DNA of 64,000 nucleotides from positions 620,001 to 684,000 of the forward strand of contig NZ_AFEJ02000001.1 in NCBI RefSeq assembly GCF_000238775.2, in the 5' to 3' direction. The notes below the pieces were generated by a model. It did no database searches, had not been told where the DNA came from, and saw nothing but the letters and a program-made list of their open reading frames with translations. Positions 9,539 through 19,364 of this stretch are shown here, piece after piece. Within the stretch, counting starts at the first letter, position 1, and the number at the start of each line of letters is the position of its first letter. Source of the stretch: Acaryochloris sp. CCMEE 5410. Lineage in GTDB: Bacteria > Cyanobacteriota > Cyanobacteriia > Thermosynechococcales > Thermosynechococcaceae. The position numbers and the translations under genes were made by a program.

Positions 9539-11788
9539 CTATCCTGTGCTGTTCTTAAGGTGTGAGGCCAAAATCCGATTCAAGGTTTGACTTGGACGCA
9601 TGGCTTGGCAAGTTTTTTCCGTATCTGGCAAGTAATACCCACCAATCTCTGTTGGATGACCCTGGAGAGCATTAAGTTCGGCCAAAATAGTCTCTTTGTG
9701 CTCGCTGAGCTGTTGGAATAAGTCCGTAAACAGAGTTTTGAAGGCAGGATTTTGATCTTGCTCTGCCAAAGCTTGAGCCCAGTAGAGGGCTAAATAGAAA
9801 TGGCTCCCCCGGTTGTCTAACTCGTGGACAGCACGGGAAGGGGATTTAGCTTGTTCTAGATATTGGCTATTCGCCTGATTGAGTGCTGTCGCTAAGGCTA
9901 GAGCATTTTTATTACTGGTCTTATGTCCTACATCTTCCAGAGTTGCAGCCAAAGCCAGAAATTCTCCTAAAGAATCCCATCGTAAATGCCCTTCTTTCAG
10001 AAACTGTTGAACATGCTTGGGAGCAGAGCCCCCTGCGCCAGTTTCAAATAATCCGCCTCCAGCGAGTAGAGGAACAATGGATAACATTTTGGCGCTTGTT
10101 CCTAATTCTAGAATGGGAAATAAATCCGTAAGGTAGTCCCGTAAGACATTCCCGGTAGCCGAAATGACGTCTTGGCCACCTTTAATCTGTTCACAGGTAA
10201 AGCACATGGCATCAACGGGAGACATGATTCGAATATCTAGATCCGTCATGTCATATTGAGCCAGATATTGCTGCACCTTCTGGATAAGGTTTGCATCATG
10301 AGCCCGATCCGGATCTAACCAGAAAATAGTTGGAGAACCTGTAGCTTTGGCTCGATTAACCGCCAATTTTACCCAGTCTTGGATGGGAATATCTTTAGTT
10401 TGGCACAGGCGCCAAATGTCCCCTTTCTGGACCGAGTGCTCCATTAAAATTTGCCCCGTCTGATCTATGACCTGGACAGTCCCGTCAGCAGGAATTTCAA
10501 AGGTCTTATCATGGGAACCATATTCTTCAGCCTTCTGAGCCATTAACCCTACATTGGCAACATTTCCCATGGTTTGGACATCAAAAGCGCCATGTTCTTG
10601 GCAGAATTTGATGCACTCTTGATACATGGTTGCGTAACTGCGATCGGGGATCATCGCTTTCGTATCATAGAGCTGACCATCGGGTCCCCACATTTTGCCA
10701 GAGTTCCTGATGGCAGCCGCCATAGAGGCATCAATGATGACATCACTAGGGACATGGAAATTTGATATGCCCTGAGCAGAATTGACCATGGCTAGGGGAG
10801 GACCAGATTGTTCTGCCGCTTTAAAGGCTGTTGTGATGGCTGAGCGCTCTGAATCTGGCAAGGTTTGAATCTTGGAAAAAAGATCGCCTAATCCATTATT
10901 GGCGTTAACTCCAAGCGCCTGAAACGTATCAGCATATTCAGTAAAGACACCCTGGTAGTAAGTAGTTAAAGCATGGCCAAATAAGATCGGGTCAGAGACT
11001 TTCATCATGGTGGCCTTGACATGTAAAGACAAGAGGATGCCTTCAGCCTTTGCTGTATTGATCTCCTGTTCATAAAAGGCTCTTAACGCCTGTACCTGCA
11101 TCACTGCTGCGTCAATGACTTCGCCTTCAAGAACAGGGATATTCTCTTTCAAAACTTGCAGAGAATGGTCTTCTTTTACTAACTGAATTTTGACCTGTCC
11201 TGATTGGCTGATCACAACAGATTGCTCAGTGCCATAAAAGTCACCAGTATCCATGTGAGCCACATGAGATTTCGAATCGGATGTCCAAGAACCGACAGGG
11301 TGAGGGTTTTTCTGGGCATATTGTTTGACGGCTGCAGCCACTCGCCGATCTGAATTCCCCTCTCTTAAAACTGGATTAACTGCGCTTCCCAGAACCTTGG
11401 CATACCGGTTTTTGATCGTGATTTCCTGCTCATTTTGAGGACTGGCTGGGTAATCAGGAATGTTATACCCTTTGGCCTGTAACTCCTGGATCGCGGCAGT
11501 TAATTGGGGGATAGAGGCACTGATATTGGGGAGTTTGATGATAATCGCTTCAGGCGTTTTTGCCAGATCTCCTAAGTAAGCCAGATTATCGAGTTGCTGT
11601 TGGTCAGCAGTTAGCTTCTCGGGGAAACTCGCAATAATGCGTCCAGCTAGGGAGATGTCCCTCGTTTCCACCTCAATACCGGCTACTTGGGTAAAAACTT
11701 CGACAATAGGCAGGAAAGAATAGGTGGCTAAGGCGGGGGCTTCGTCCGTATGGGTATAGATGATTTTTGTGGCTTTTTTTGGGGACAT
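9539..11788 (-). CDS. icd: monomeric NADP-dependent isocitrate dehydrogenase
   Basis: 749 aa, the size of the monomeric (about 80 kDa) IDH class known from Azotobacter and Corynebacterium, not the dimeric enzyme of about 45 kDa. The N-terminus [24 protein letters not shown] is the family hallmark. [26 protein letters not shown], the GTEQSVVIS segment, [20 protein letters not shown] and [13 protein letters not shown]-like C-terminal sequence ([30 protein letters not shown]) also fit. It converts isocitrate to 2-oxoglutarate in the cytoplasm and makes the carbon skeleton for nitrogen assimilation. It is divergent from the IDH-like gene at 12008 with a 219-bp gap. Cyanobacteria commonly use the dimeric form, so this class is noteworthy here. 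Confidence 0.95.
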   Translation of the reverse strand: MSPKKATKIIYTHTDEAPALATYSFLPIVEVFTQVAGIEVETRDISLAGRIIASFPEKLTADQQQLDNLAYLGDLAKTPEAIIIKLPNISASIPQLTAAIQELQAKGYNIPDYPASPQNEQEITIKNRYAKVLGSAVNPVLREGNSDRRVAAAVKQYAQKNPHPVGSWTSDSKSHVAHMDTGDFYGTEQSVVISQSGQVKIQLVKEDHSLQVLKENIPVLEGEVIDAAVMQVQALRAFYEQEINTAKAEGILLSLHVKATMMKVSDPILFGHALTTYYQGVFTEYADTFQALGVNANNGLGDLFSKIQTLPDSERSAITTAFKAAEQSGPPLAMVNSAQGISNFHVPSDVIIDASMAAAIRNSGKMWGPDGQLYDTKAMIPDRSYATMYQECIKFCQEHGAFDVQTMGNVANVGLMAQKAEEYGSHDKTFEIPADGTVQVIDQTGQILMEHSVQKGDIWRLCQTKDIPIQDWVKLAVNRAKATGSPTIFWLDPDRAHDANLIQKVQQYLAQYDMTDLDIRIMSPVDAMCFTCEQIKGGQDVISATGNVLRDYLTDLFPILELGTSAKMLSIVPLLAGGGLFETGAGGSAPKHVQQFLKEGHLRWDSLGEFLALAATLEDVGHKTSNKNALALATALNQANSQYLEQAKSPSRAVHELDNRGSHFYLALYWAQALAEQDQNPAFKTLFTDLFQQLSEHKETILAELNALQGHPTEIGGYYLPDTEKTCQAMRPSQTLNRILASHLKNSTG

Positions 11789-12007
11789 GTATCTTCTCTA
11801 AAGGTTGCAGCACCTTGACCAGCTGTATGGGTAACCTAATAGTAAGGTGACCAAGCGTTTCCTGGTGGAGTATATCAGTGTATCCCCCTCAAAGAAGTAT
11901 TTTGGGGTGAGGTTACGAGGACAGGAATAGGGTGCCTGTGCAAGTGTTAACTAGATTCGGATGATGAACGATCGCGGCTAAAGTCCTAAATTGAGGGGGA
12001 TAAGTAA

Positions 12008-13051
12008 ATGGGATATCCGGTGGTCTTGATTCAGGAGGGGGAACTAGGGGCGCGGGTAACGAATGCCTTGCAGATGGCTATTGCTGCAACAGGGGTCGAC
12101 ATTAATTGGCAGATTGTCGATATCGGTGGAGAGGATCAGCAGAGTCTATTACCGAACTATATCTTTGATATTATCCGAACGACTAAAACTGCTGTCATTG
12201 GGCCATTGATGACGCCGGATAATTATCGTCAGATGGAAGCAGACATCCGGGAAAAGCTAGATCTTTATGTCAACTTGCGACCCGCAAAAACGATGGTGGG
12301 GATTCCCAGCAATTATCAGAATGTTGACATAATGATTGTGCGAGAAACGACAGAGGGGATCTATGCTGGCATCGAATTTGAGCGCACTTCAGTAGAAGCT
12401 GCAGATGCTCGTTCTTTTCTGTCAAAACTGTCTGGCAAACGGATACGAGAAGATGCTGCGGTAGGCATTAAACCGATTTCCGTTAAAGGCTGTGGTCAAA
12501 TCATTGAATTTGCCTTTAATTATGCTCGAAAGACCAAACGGCACCAAGTGATTGCGGTTCATCAAGCGCATGTTATGGCCCATACAGACGGTCTTTTTCT
12601 TGAGATTGCCCGTGATATTGCCCAAGAGTTTCCAGACATAGCGTTTGCGGATCGCTCCATAGAGGTGATATGCCAGGAATTAATGCAGAAACCCGAAAGA
12701 TTTGATGTGCTGGTGATGCCAAATTTATATGGTGATTTGCTTGCCCATCTCTGTGCTGGCATGGTGGGTGGATCGAGTGTACCGATTGCAAATGTCGGCG
12801 ATAAATATGCAGTGTTTGGTGCCCAATCAACGGGCACAGACGTGGGGGATGATCCGACCTCACTTATCCTAGCCGGTGCGCTAATGTTGCGCCATTTAGG
12901 AGAACAGGAGGCGGCCCACAGATTACAGACCGCAGTGGAGGCTGTGGTTGCAAACCAAGTTGATACGACTGCTGATTTAAATCCCGTTGGTTTTGAAGGG
13001 GTTGATTCCCAAGCGATGGCTCAAGCTATTACTCAAGCCATAGCTGCTTGA
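12008..13051 (+). CDS. isocitrate/isopropylmalate dehydrogenase-like protein with altered active site
   Basis: 347 aa beta-decarboxylating dehydrogenase fold, closest in style to NAD-IDH and IDH3 subunits. Substrate-binding segments remain: NLRPAKTMVG, VRETTEGIYAGIEF (with the catalytic Tyr) and GTDVGDDPTSLILAGALML. However, the block that normally reads VHKANIMK is VHQAHVMA, so the catalytic Lys is Gln at 186. MPNLYGDLLAHLCAG keeps D243 but has His at 247 where a metal-ligand Asp is expected. The aligned Asp of the preceding helix appears as Glu. Such changes resemble the non-catalytic beta/gamma subunits of mitochondrial IDH3. Start ATG has a GAGGGGGA ribosome-binding site. It may be catalytically dead or act on another substrate. 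Confidence 0.85.
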   Translation: MGYPVVLIQEGELGARVTNALQMAIAATGVDINWQIVDIGGEDQQSLLPNYIFDIIRTTKTAVIGPLMTPDNYRQMEADIREKLDLYVNLRPAKTMVGIPSNYQNVDIMIVRETTEGIYAGIEFERTSVEAADARSFLSKLSGKRIREDAAVGIKPISVKGCGQIIEFAFNYARKTKRHQVIAVHQAHVMAHTDGLFLEIARDIAQEFPDIAFADRSIEVICQELMQKPERFDVLVMPNLYGDLLAHLCAGMVGGSSVPIANVGDKYAVFGAQSTGTDVGDDPTSLILAGALMLRHLGEQEAAHRLQTAVEAVVANQVDTTADLNPVGFEGVDSQAMAQAITQAIAA

Positions 13052-13055
13052 GACC

Positions 13056-13844
13056 CTAAGCTCCCATTCCTGAGTAATGTTTGATGCCTCGACGCCACAG
13101 CCAACGATTCATTACTAGGCCCAACACACACCAGGCCAGCATGATACCAAAGCCCTTGGCAATAGGCGTTGGCAGGCCGATTAAGAGGCTGACAGGGAAA
13201 TAGATGAGATAAGGGAAGGGGGTCCACACCACAACCACCTGAACCGCTGGCGGGAATAAATCGAGGGGAGCAATCATTCCCGATAGGAACAAATAAAATA
13301 AAAACCATAGTTGTTCAATCGCTGTGGCCCGTTCAACCCAAAATGCAAATATGGCAAAGGTGTATTGGATAATAAACCGCAGAATAAAAGCCAAGGCCGT
13401 AGCCAAGCACCCCCAAACCAAGCCCAGGGGGCTAGGCCACCAGAAGGCTTGAGGATAAAGAGCAAAAAATAGGATGACTAATCCGGCGGAAAAGGGAAGG
13501 CGGGCCAATCGCTCAGATACATGGCCAGCGACATGATGCCAGACGGGATCAATGGGTTGGAGGAGTCGGGGAGAGAGTTTGCCTTCGACGATTTCTCGCT
13601 CAAAGTCCCAAATCACCCAGACAATAGTGAATTGTCGAACGATAAAAACAGAGATAAAGTAGCGAGCAAAGTCTAGGGCAGTAAGGGAAAATTGCCCCTC
13701 TGTGGCGGCTTGAGACCAAATTCCCATCATAATCAGCGGGAGTGAGTTGGCTAATACCCATAGCAGCAATTCTGCCCGGTATTCCAACATATAAGCGTAA
13801 TAGACGGTCAAGAAGGTCGTGATTTTTCGAAAGATAGAACTCAT
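13056..13844 (-). CDS. ABC-2 family export permease
   Basis: 262 aa with about six hydrophobic helices. The layout of the N-terminal half (YYAYMLEYRAELLLWVLANSLPLIMMGIW, then RYFISVFIVRQFTIVWVIWDFEREIVEGKLSPRLLQP) is typical of the ABC2_membrane_6/DUF990 permease group. Its start overlaps the stop of the ATPase gene by 4 bp, so both belong to one exporter. Members of this group often come as two permeases plus an ATPase, and the second permease is not in this window. The substrate is unknown. It converges on the IDH-like gene with a gap of 4 bp. Confidence 0.85.
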   Translation of the reverse strand: MSSIFRKITTFLTVYYAYMLEYRAELLLWVLANSLPLIMMGIWSQAATEGQFSLTALDFARYFISVFIVRQFTIVWVIWDFEREIVEGKLSPRLLQPIDPVWHHVAGHVSERLARLPFSAGLVILFFALYPQAFWWPSPLGLVWGCLATALAFILRFIIQYTFAIFAFWVERATAIEQLWFLFYLFLSGMIAPLDLFPPAVQVVVVWTPFPYLIYFPVSLLIGLPTPIAKGFGIMLAWCVLGLVMNRWLWRRGIKHYSGMGA

Positions 13845-14824
13845 GTGACCTTTCCCGATTGAAAAACTCGTCGAATAATTTCTTCGATGGGTGGGTCTGT
13901 GATGGTTAAGTCCAGTACCTGGAGATTGGCCAAAATTTGGGAGACGGTGTGGGTTAGAGTTTCCCGACGAACGAGTAAGCGAATTTCTCGTCCAGTGATC
14001 TCTTCAATTTCGCCATACTGCTCCAAGGTTATGGGGTCAGGCGTTTGCATGAGTTCTAGCTTGACTTCCCGATAGGGAGCAAAGCGATTCATTAACTGAT
14101 TGAGGCCCCCATCATAAATGAGTTGACCTTGATGGATTAAGAGAACGCGATCGCAGAGGGCTGTAATATCTGCCATATAATGACTGGTCAGCAAAATCGT
14201 CGCATCGTAACGGTGGTTGTACTCCCGGAGAAACTCACGAACGCTGACTTGAGCATTGACATCTAGACCCAGGGTCGGCTCATCGAGAAAGAGCACCTGA
14301 GGACGATGCAAGAGGGCAGCCAGTAGCTCTGCCTTCATCCGCTCTCCCAAGGAAAGCTTGCGCACGGGTTGAGTGAGCTTGCCGCCTAAAGACAGCATCT
14401 CAGATAGTTCATCGACTCGATACTGAAATTCACGGGGGCTGATTTTATAAACAGCTGCATTGATCCGCAAGGAATCTAACGCCGGCAAGTCCCATAGCAG
14501 CTGTTGCTTTTGCCCCATGACCAAGGTGATCTTTTCCAGGAAGGCTGAGCTGCGTCGGAAGGGAATTTGGCCAGCGACGTTTACCTGTCCTCCCGATGGA
14601 TGGATCAAACCGGTCAACATTTTTAAGGTTGTGGTTTTGCCTGCGCCATTCGGACCTAAAAAACCAACCACCTCTCCGGGTTCGATCTTAAAGGTAACGG
14701 ATTGTACTGCTTTGACAAGGCGATGTTGTCGTTGAAAAAAATGAGATAGAGTGCCTTTAAATCCGGGTTCCTTAATAGCAACTGGATAGACTTTTTCAAG
14801 GTGGTCGCAAGTGATGATGGTCAT
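13841..14824 (-). CDS. ABC exporter ATP-binding protein
   Basis: 327 aa. Walker A is GFLGPNGAGKTTTLKML, the signature is KLSLGERMKAELLAALLH (with LSLGE in place of LSGGQ), and Walker B is VLFLDEPTLGLD followed by the H-loop ILLTSHYMADI. The LSLGE signature and an N-terminal FFQRQHRLVKAVQSVTF extension are seen in NatA-like ATPases that pair with ABC-2 permeases. The C-terminal 90 residues form a non-conserved regulatory extension. It is translationally coupled to the permease gene downstream by a 4-bp overlap. Confidence 0.92.
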   Translation of the reverse strand: MTIITCDHLEKVYPVAIKEPGFKGTLSHFFQRQHRLVKAVQSVTFKIEPGEVVGFLGPNGAGKTTTLKMLTGLIHPSGGQVNVAGQIPFRRSSAFLEKITLVMGQKQQLLWDLPALDSLRINAAVYKISPREFQYRVDELSEMLSLGGKLTQPVRKLSLGERMKAELLAALLHRPQVLFLDEPTLGLDVNAQVSVREFLREYNHRYDATILLTSHYMADITALCDRVLLIHQGQLIYDGGLNQLMNRFAPYREVKLELMQTPDPITLEQYGEIEEITGREIRLLVRRETLTHTVSQILANLQVLDLTITDPPIEEIIRRVFQSGKVT

Positions 14825-14863
14825 ACCCTTACTGTAGACAAGAAATGCCAGGGTAGCTTGCGG

Positions 14864-15499
14864 TTATGTAGGGTGAGCCTCCAGTTTTGATGCAGGATCA
14901 GCAAGAATTTGTAAGATCGTTTGCTGCACTAGGGGATTATTCAACATTTGGATATGGTTGACGGGAAGTATGATGGAGCGACTGCAATCCTCTAACTGCA
15001 TTTCCTTTAAGGTGAGGATGCCATCATTCACCTCATTGCCAAAAAAGCTCCAAGTCCCCCGAGGACCATTCGTCCCAGCGATAATAATATGAGGAATGGC
15101 TAGATTAGGGAGCTGTTGATAAAAACTGGGGTCCGCCAAGTTCTGCAAACATTCTCCTGTAAATGGCGATAAGGGACTCAATCGCTGAGCCAACTGAGCG
15201 ATACGGGGAGACTGGTTAGGCGGTCCCAGTAAAATCACTGGGTTGGGCTTGAAGGAAGAATGAGGTGTAATGGCAGATCGTACTAACACGGCCCCCAAGG
15301 AATGGGCAATGATGCCATAACGGCCCGGTTCTAGCTCTCCTAAACGGCTCTGTAAACGCTCAATAATTTGAGCGTAGGATTCGATTTGGGATGAATAGCC
15401 AAATAACTCAGTACGATATCCGGCTTGCTGTAAGTATTGAGACAATCCAAATACGGATAGGGGTGAGCGTCCCAGGCCATGTATTAGCAGTACTTTCAT
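14864..15499 (-). CDS. alpha/beta hydrolase, lipase-like
   Basis: About 211 aa from ATG 15499; a GTG nine codons upstream (15526) is possible. VLLIHGLGRSPLSVFGLSQYL starts the fold immediately, and the nucleophile elbow is IIAHSLGAVLVR. LLGPPNQSPRIA follows, and a His-containing segment (LPVNHIQMLNN) lies near the C-terminus. The pattern fits cytoplasmic triacylglycerol lipase or PGAP1-like esterases. It lies between the ABC ATPase and gmd on the same strand, but no functional link is visible. Confidence 0.75.
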   Translation of the reverse strand: MKVLLIHGLGRSPLSVFGLSQYLQQAGYRTELFGYSSQIESYAQIIERLQSRLGELEPGRYGIIAHSLGAVLVRSAITPHSSFKPNPVILLGPPNQSPRIAQLAQRLSPLSPFTGECLQNLADPSFYQQLPNLAIPHIIIAGTNGPRGTWSFFGNEVNDGILTLKEMQLEDCSRSIILPVNHIQMLNNPLVQQTILQILADPASKLEAHPT

Positions 15500-15565
15500 T
15501 ACCAAATAATGTTCACTGGGAATCACCCCTATCCATAGGCTTAGAATTTAGCCTAAAACGCAAAT

Positions 15566-16651
15566 TTATTCATGGACAAGGGGAACAGGATAGCCGTGAT
15601 CCTCAATAATCTTATCCCGCTTAGCGGCTTTCAAATCTTCTGCCATCATTTCCTGGACTAGCTCTGGAAAGCTAACTTTGGGAACCCATTTGAGTTTTTC
15701 CTTCGCTTTGTCGGGACTCCCTAATAAGGTGTCTACTTCTGTGGGGCGATAGTAACGGGGATCGACTGCGACGATACAATTCCCCTCCTGGTCATAGCCT
15801 TTTTCGTCGAGACCTTCCCCTTCCCAGCGAATGTCAATGCCGACTTCTTTACAGGCAATCGTGACAAAATGGCGGACGCTATATTGTTGTCCCGTGGCAA
15901 TCACAAAATCTTCAGGCTGGTCTTGCTGAAGCATTAACCACTGCATTTCCACATAGTCCCGAGCATGGCCCCAATCCCTTAAGGAGTCCATATTTCCTAA
16001 AAATAGGCACTTTTGCTTTTTCAGGTAAATTCGTGCGATCGCACGGGTGATCTTCCGGGTAACAAAGGTTTCACCTCGGAGGGGAGATTCATGGTTAAAC
16101 AAAATGCCATTACAGGCATACATGCCATAGGCTTCTCGGTAATTCACCGTAATCCAGTAGGCATAGAGTTTAGCAACAGCGTAAGGAGAGCGAGGGTAAA
16201 AGGGGGTTTTCTCCGTTTGAGGCACTTCTTGCACTAAACCATACAATTCAGAGGTAGAGGCCTGATAAAACTTCGTTTTTTTCTCCAAGCCTAGGATGCG
16301 AATGGCTTCCAAGAATCTTAAGGTACCAAGGCCGTCAACATTGGCGGTATATTCTGGCGTCTCAAAGGAAACCGCCACATGGCTTTGAGCCGCTAAGTTA
16401 TAAATTTCGTCAGGCTGGACTTGCTGCACAATCCGAATGAGATTAGTTGAATCGGTCAAGTCACCGTAGTGAAGGAAAAAGCGTCGATCCTTCTCATGGG
16501 GATCTTGGTATAAGTGATCAATCCGATCCGTATTGAAGAGTGAAGCGCGTCGTTTAATCCCATGAACGTGATAGCCTTTGGCCAATAATAGCTCTGCCAG
16601 ATAGGCTCCATCTTGACCCGTAATGCCAGTAATGAGAGCGACTTTTGCCAT
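15566..16651 (-). CDS. gmd: GDP-mannose 4,6-dehydratase
   Basis: 361 aa short-chain dehydrogenase/reductase. The NADP motif is [14 protein letters not shown] (9-22). The active site has STSELYG (132-138) with the Ser/Thr, and [15 protein letters not shown] (152-166) with the catalytic Tyr157 and Lys161. [17 protein letters not shown] is characteristic of Gmd. It makes GDP-4-keto-6-deoxymannose, the precursor of GDP-L-fucose, GDP-rhamnose and related sugars, so it probably supplies donors to the glycosyltransferases in this window. No fucose synthase (fcl) is adjacent, which is unusual. An AGGA-type ribosome-binding site precedes the ATG. Confidence 0.96.
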   Translation of the reverse strand: MAKVALITGITGQDGAYLAELLLAKGYHVHGIKRRASLFNTDRIDHLYQDPHEKDRRFFLHYGDLTDSTNLIRIVQQVQPDEIYNLAAQSHVAVSFETPEYTANVDGLGTLRFLEAIRILGLEKKTKFYQASTSELYGLVQEVPQTEKTPFYPRSPYAVAKLYAYWITVNYREAYGMYACNGILFNHESPLRGETFVTRKITRAIARIYLKKQKCLFLGNMDSLRDWGHARDYVEMQWLMLQQDQPEDFVIATGQQYSVRHFVTIACKEVGIDIRWEGEGLDEKGYDQEGNCIVAVDPRYYRPTEVDTLLGSPDKAKEKLKWVPKVSFPELVQEMMAEDLKAAKRDKIIEDHGYPVPLVHE

Positions 16652-16746
16652 GAAATTTATCCTATGTGTGATTCAACGGTGCTGCTAATACAAATGAATG
16701 GCGCGGATCCTATTGCCAAATGGATTCAAGGATTGAGTTCCTACTG

Positions 16747-17910
16747 TCAATAGGAGGTTTGGAGAACAGTGTTTTTGTAATAATGCTGCAAAATCTGCTG
16801 GTAGGTATTTCCTCGCTGGGCAAGGGCTAAAGCGCCCCACTGGCTCATCCCTAACCCATGGCCATGGCCACGACCGTTAATGGTGAAGCCGGAGGGCTTA
16901 CTGGGCACAGCTTGAGCTTGACTCGCCACTAAATCAGATTGGGGAACAACTTGAAATAAGGTACTTTTTAACTTCAGGGCTCGGCGAAATTCACGCCCCT
17001 TCATTATTTTTGTCCCTTGCTCTCCGACAACTTTGATGCTTTTGACACGACCATGGGCTGTAGTCCCTTGAGGAGTCATTGCAAGAATATTACCCAGTCC
17101 CGATAGTTTTTGCTGCAGTTGTGCTTGAGAAAAGTTCACAGACCATTGAAAATTAGGCGCTTCTTGGTCAAAATCGGGAACGCCTCTCAAGTAGGGAATA
17201 ACGCCACTAAATACTTGCTCAGAATTTTCCGTATGGCCACCAGAATTCGCATGAAACAAGGCTTCCACGATATTGCCTTGATAGGTCAACACTTGACCCG
17301 CTGTAGCTCGGACTGCAGCTCGTGTACTCTCGGCTTCGCCATCAATGCCCCCATAAACCTGATCTTTGGTGGTATTAACTAAATCGTAGAGGGGGTTTTT
17401 CTGTTTACCTTTTCGGTATAGAGCAAAGGATCGGGCTGCTACAGATTGAGCCTTTAAGGCTTCTTGGGGCCACGTTCTCGGCATCTCTTTGCCAATAACA
17501 CCTGCCAGATAGTCCTCTAAATCCACTTCATTAATCACTGATATACCTTGGGCTGTTGTGATTAATCGGACCTGACCTCGATACCATCGATCTTTGATGT
17601 AAACAAAACCACCTTCAGAAGGCTCAATGGAAAGTTGCCATCCCTTTTTGCCAAAAAAAGTGACAGCCCCGGGAGTGGATTTGGCAAAGAAACCTTCCAA
17701 GGGGGGTAATGCTCCTACCGTTGTCCCTTGACCATTGACGATGTTGGCAGAGGTGGAACTCCCGATCACGACATCCCCTTGCCCTTGTAATAGGGCGATG
17801 CGTAACTCTAATGCGATCGCAGGACTTGCAACCAAAGACAGCAGCAGGGATAAGCATCCCGTACAGAACGGCAGATAGCGATGAAGTTTGAATTGAGATG
17901 CCGATAACAT
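16747..17910 (-). CDS. SpoIID/LytB domain protein, secreted
   Basis: About 387 aa from ATG 17910; GTG 17958 or ATG 17943 would extend it. The chosen start gives a clean signal peptide (basic n-region, LPFCTGCLSLLLSLV core, ending SPAIALE). The SpoIID core is visible: ISVINEVDLEDYLAGVIGKEMPRTWPQEALKAQSVAARSFALYR, then DQVYGGIDGEAESTRAAVRATAGQVLTYQG, EALFHANSGGHTENSEQVF and the C-terminal GRGHGHGLGMSQWGALALAQRG. SpoIID proteins cleave or activate cleavage of denuded peptidoglycan strands. In cyanobacteria the role in envelope remodelling is inferred. It is in the periplasm. Confidence 0.9.
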   Translation of the reverse strand: MLSASQFKLHRYLPFCTGCLSLLLSLVASPAIALELRIALLQGQGDVVIGSSTSANIVNGQGTTVGALPPLEGFFAKSTPGAVTFFGKKGWQLSIEPSEGGFVYIKDRWYRGQVRLITTAQGISVINEVDLEDYLAGVIGKEMPRTWPQEALKAQSVAARSFALYRKGKQKNPLYDLVNTTKDQVYGGIDGEAESTRAAVRATAGQVLTYQGNIVEALFHANSGGHTENSEQVFSGVIPYLRGVPDFDQEAPNFQWSVNFSQAQLQQKLSGLGNILAMTPQGTTAHGRVKSIKVVGEQGTKIMKGREFRRALKLKSTLFQVVPQSDLVASQAQAVPSKPSGFTINGRGHGHGLGMSQWGALALAQRGNTYQQILQHYYKNTVLQTSY

Positions 17911-17958
17911 AAGCCAATGATGAACTGAGAAATTGAGCAACATAACCAGGAATGGCAC

Positions 17959-18307
17959 TGAAAACCGAGGGTCTAGTCCCCCTTGCCCTAAAAGGAGTTT
18001 GACATCATACGGGCCATAACCTGCATGATTTTATGACAGGCTGACGGGTAGGTAAAGTCAAAATATTTAGCTGCGAGGAGGAAAATACCTTCATTCATGA
18101 CTGCCTACAGCAGGGAAAGTTGCCCATTCAGCCACAATCCTCAAATTTTCGTTCGAATTATAGTTGCTAATGGATAATACCTAAATTCTTTGTCTTGGGC
18201 GTTGACTGCTCATAAAGGTTTAGCTTTTCCCCCTAGGTGACTTCCTGATCTGTCTCGTCGCTCTCAACAGTGGGAAAGGCATAGATGGCCAAGCCGCCTT
18301 TGGGTTA
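17959..18307. other. intergenic region, no gene recognised
   Basis: No convincing ORF. An imperfect hairpin is centred on a CCTGCAT...ATGACAGG pair near 18027-18045. A TTGACA hexamer near 18000 lies on the plus strand, but the nearest genes are on the minus strand. I see nothing else that can be supported. Confidence 0.4.
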
Positions 18308-18991
18308 TTAGATACCGTGGGTAGCATGGAAATCATTTTGTACCTTTTTCGTCAGCCGTTGGGAGATTTGTCGAACAATTTGCTGTAGCAACTTATCACC
18401 TGCTCCTTGAATCATTTTGCGAGGGAGACGAAGAATAAATTGAGGAAACACAATCGCAACGTCTAAAGCTAAGTCCCATTCCACCGAAGTTTGGGGGGGA
18501 GATGAATGATCGTCCGGATCAGAAGTCTCGTTCAAATACATAGCAGCTTGAAAGTCGACTTGATAGCAGTGATCAAACTTATTCTGGACAGGAATGGTCG
18601 TAATCCGGTAAACCCCTTCCTCTTGAGGGAGCAGCTCTAGGCCAATTTGGGGTTCCACTTCAAACCCAAAGGAGCCATACCGCCCCAAGGAGAGAATATA
18701 TCCATTACTCCCCACTGGCTCTACCTTCATGGGATGCGCACATCGACAGAACCAGCCTTGATGAGCATCCAAATAGGCCATTACCGTGTCCTTATCAGCC
18801 TTAAGGTCCATTTGGCCTTTGAACTGATGTTTGAAATGGAGGGCTTGGGGCAAACTAGCTTCAAGTTCGGGATGGGTGACAGAGATAAACTGAACAAACC
18901 TAGATGAAGAATCTGATTGACTTATACATCCTGCTTCAGGACATGGAACGAGCTGCTTCTCTATATCTTGCTGCGTCTTGGATGAATGCAT
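18308..18991 (-). CDS. DUF1997-type conserved cyanobacterial protein
   Basis: 227 aa, soluble, no signal peptide. The centre (QGWFCRCAHPMKVEPVGSNGYILSLGRYGSFGFEVEPQIGLELLP, then YQVDFQAAMYLNE) and the C-terminus (VEWDLALDVAIVFPQFILRLPRKMIQGAGDKLLQQIVRQISQRLTKKVQNDFHATHG) match my recollection of DUF1997 proteins. These are shared by cyanobacteria and plant chloroplasts, bind a lipid-like START/SRPBCC-style fold, and have no firmly known role. The assignment is by pattern memory, so it is moderately sure. Several methionine-free residues before SVTHPELEA make the exact start uncertain. Confidence 0.65.
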   Translation of the reverse strand: MHSSKTQQDIEKQLVPCPEAGCISQSDSSSRFVQFISVTHPELEASLPQALHFKHQFKGQMDLKADKDTVMAYLDAHQGWFCRCAHPMKVEPVGSNGYILSLGRYGSFGFEVEPQIGLELLPQEEGVYRITTIPVQNKFDHCYQVDFQAAMYLNETSDPDDHSSPPQTSVEWDLALDVAIVFPQFILRLPRKMIQGAGDKLLQQIVRQISQRLTKKVQNDFHATHGI

Positions 18992-19364
18992 CTGCCTACC
19001 TATGACTCCGTCTTTAAAACCCTCATTCCTTAGGATCGACCAATTCCACTTAAATTTCGACAGTCGTCGAAAAATTAATATTTTGGAACCTTAGTGCAGT
19101 TTCTGAAGAAGAAACATTCGAACCGAAAAGAGAGTCTAAATGCTTACTGGTTATCTTTTATTCTAAGAATCATTAAAGATTATGGTTCATACTCTAATCA
19201 GTGAGTTTGATCACCTTTCAGCCCTGGGTTTCCAAAAAGTTGCAAGTCAGAATATCCGTGACAGGTATGACCTTAATTTTGCATAGGGGTAGATATGGGT
19301 AATATCGTATATAGCTTATGTTCATCAATTAATCGTTTATTTTGCTTCTGAGCTGAGGAAAACC
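18992..19364. other. upstream region of the secreted-protein/NAGPA pair
   Basis: 373 bp of AT-rich sequence with no supported gene. It holds a CRP-like palindrome at 19201-19214 (listed separately) and a GAGGA ribosome-binding site just before ATG 19365. An ATTCGAACC string near 19107 resembles a tRNA T-loop but has no acceptor stem around it. Confidence 0.5.
19201..19214. promoter_or_regulatory. CRP-family-like operator, GTGA-N6-TCAC
   Basis: GTGAGTTTGATCAC is a perfect GTGA/TCAC dyad with 6-nt spacing, the core of the CRP consensus (TGTGA-N6-TCACA) used by cyanobacterial SyCRP1-type regulators. It is about 150 bp upstream of the small secreted protein gene at 19365. Binding is inferred only. 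Confidence 0.4.

Noticed and set aside
19090-19130. ATTCGAACC string resembling a tRNA T-loop.
   Set aside because: No acceptor, D or anticodon stems can be formed around it.
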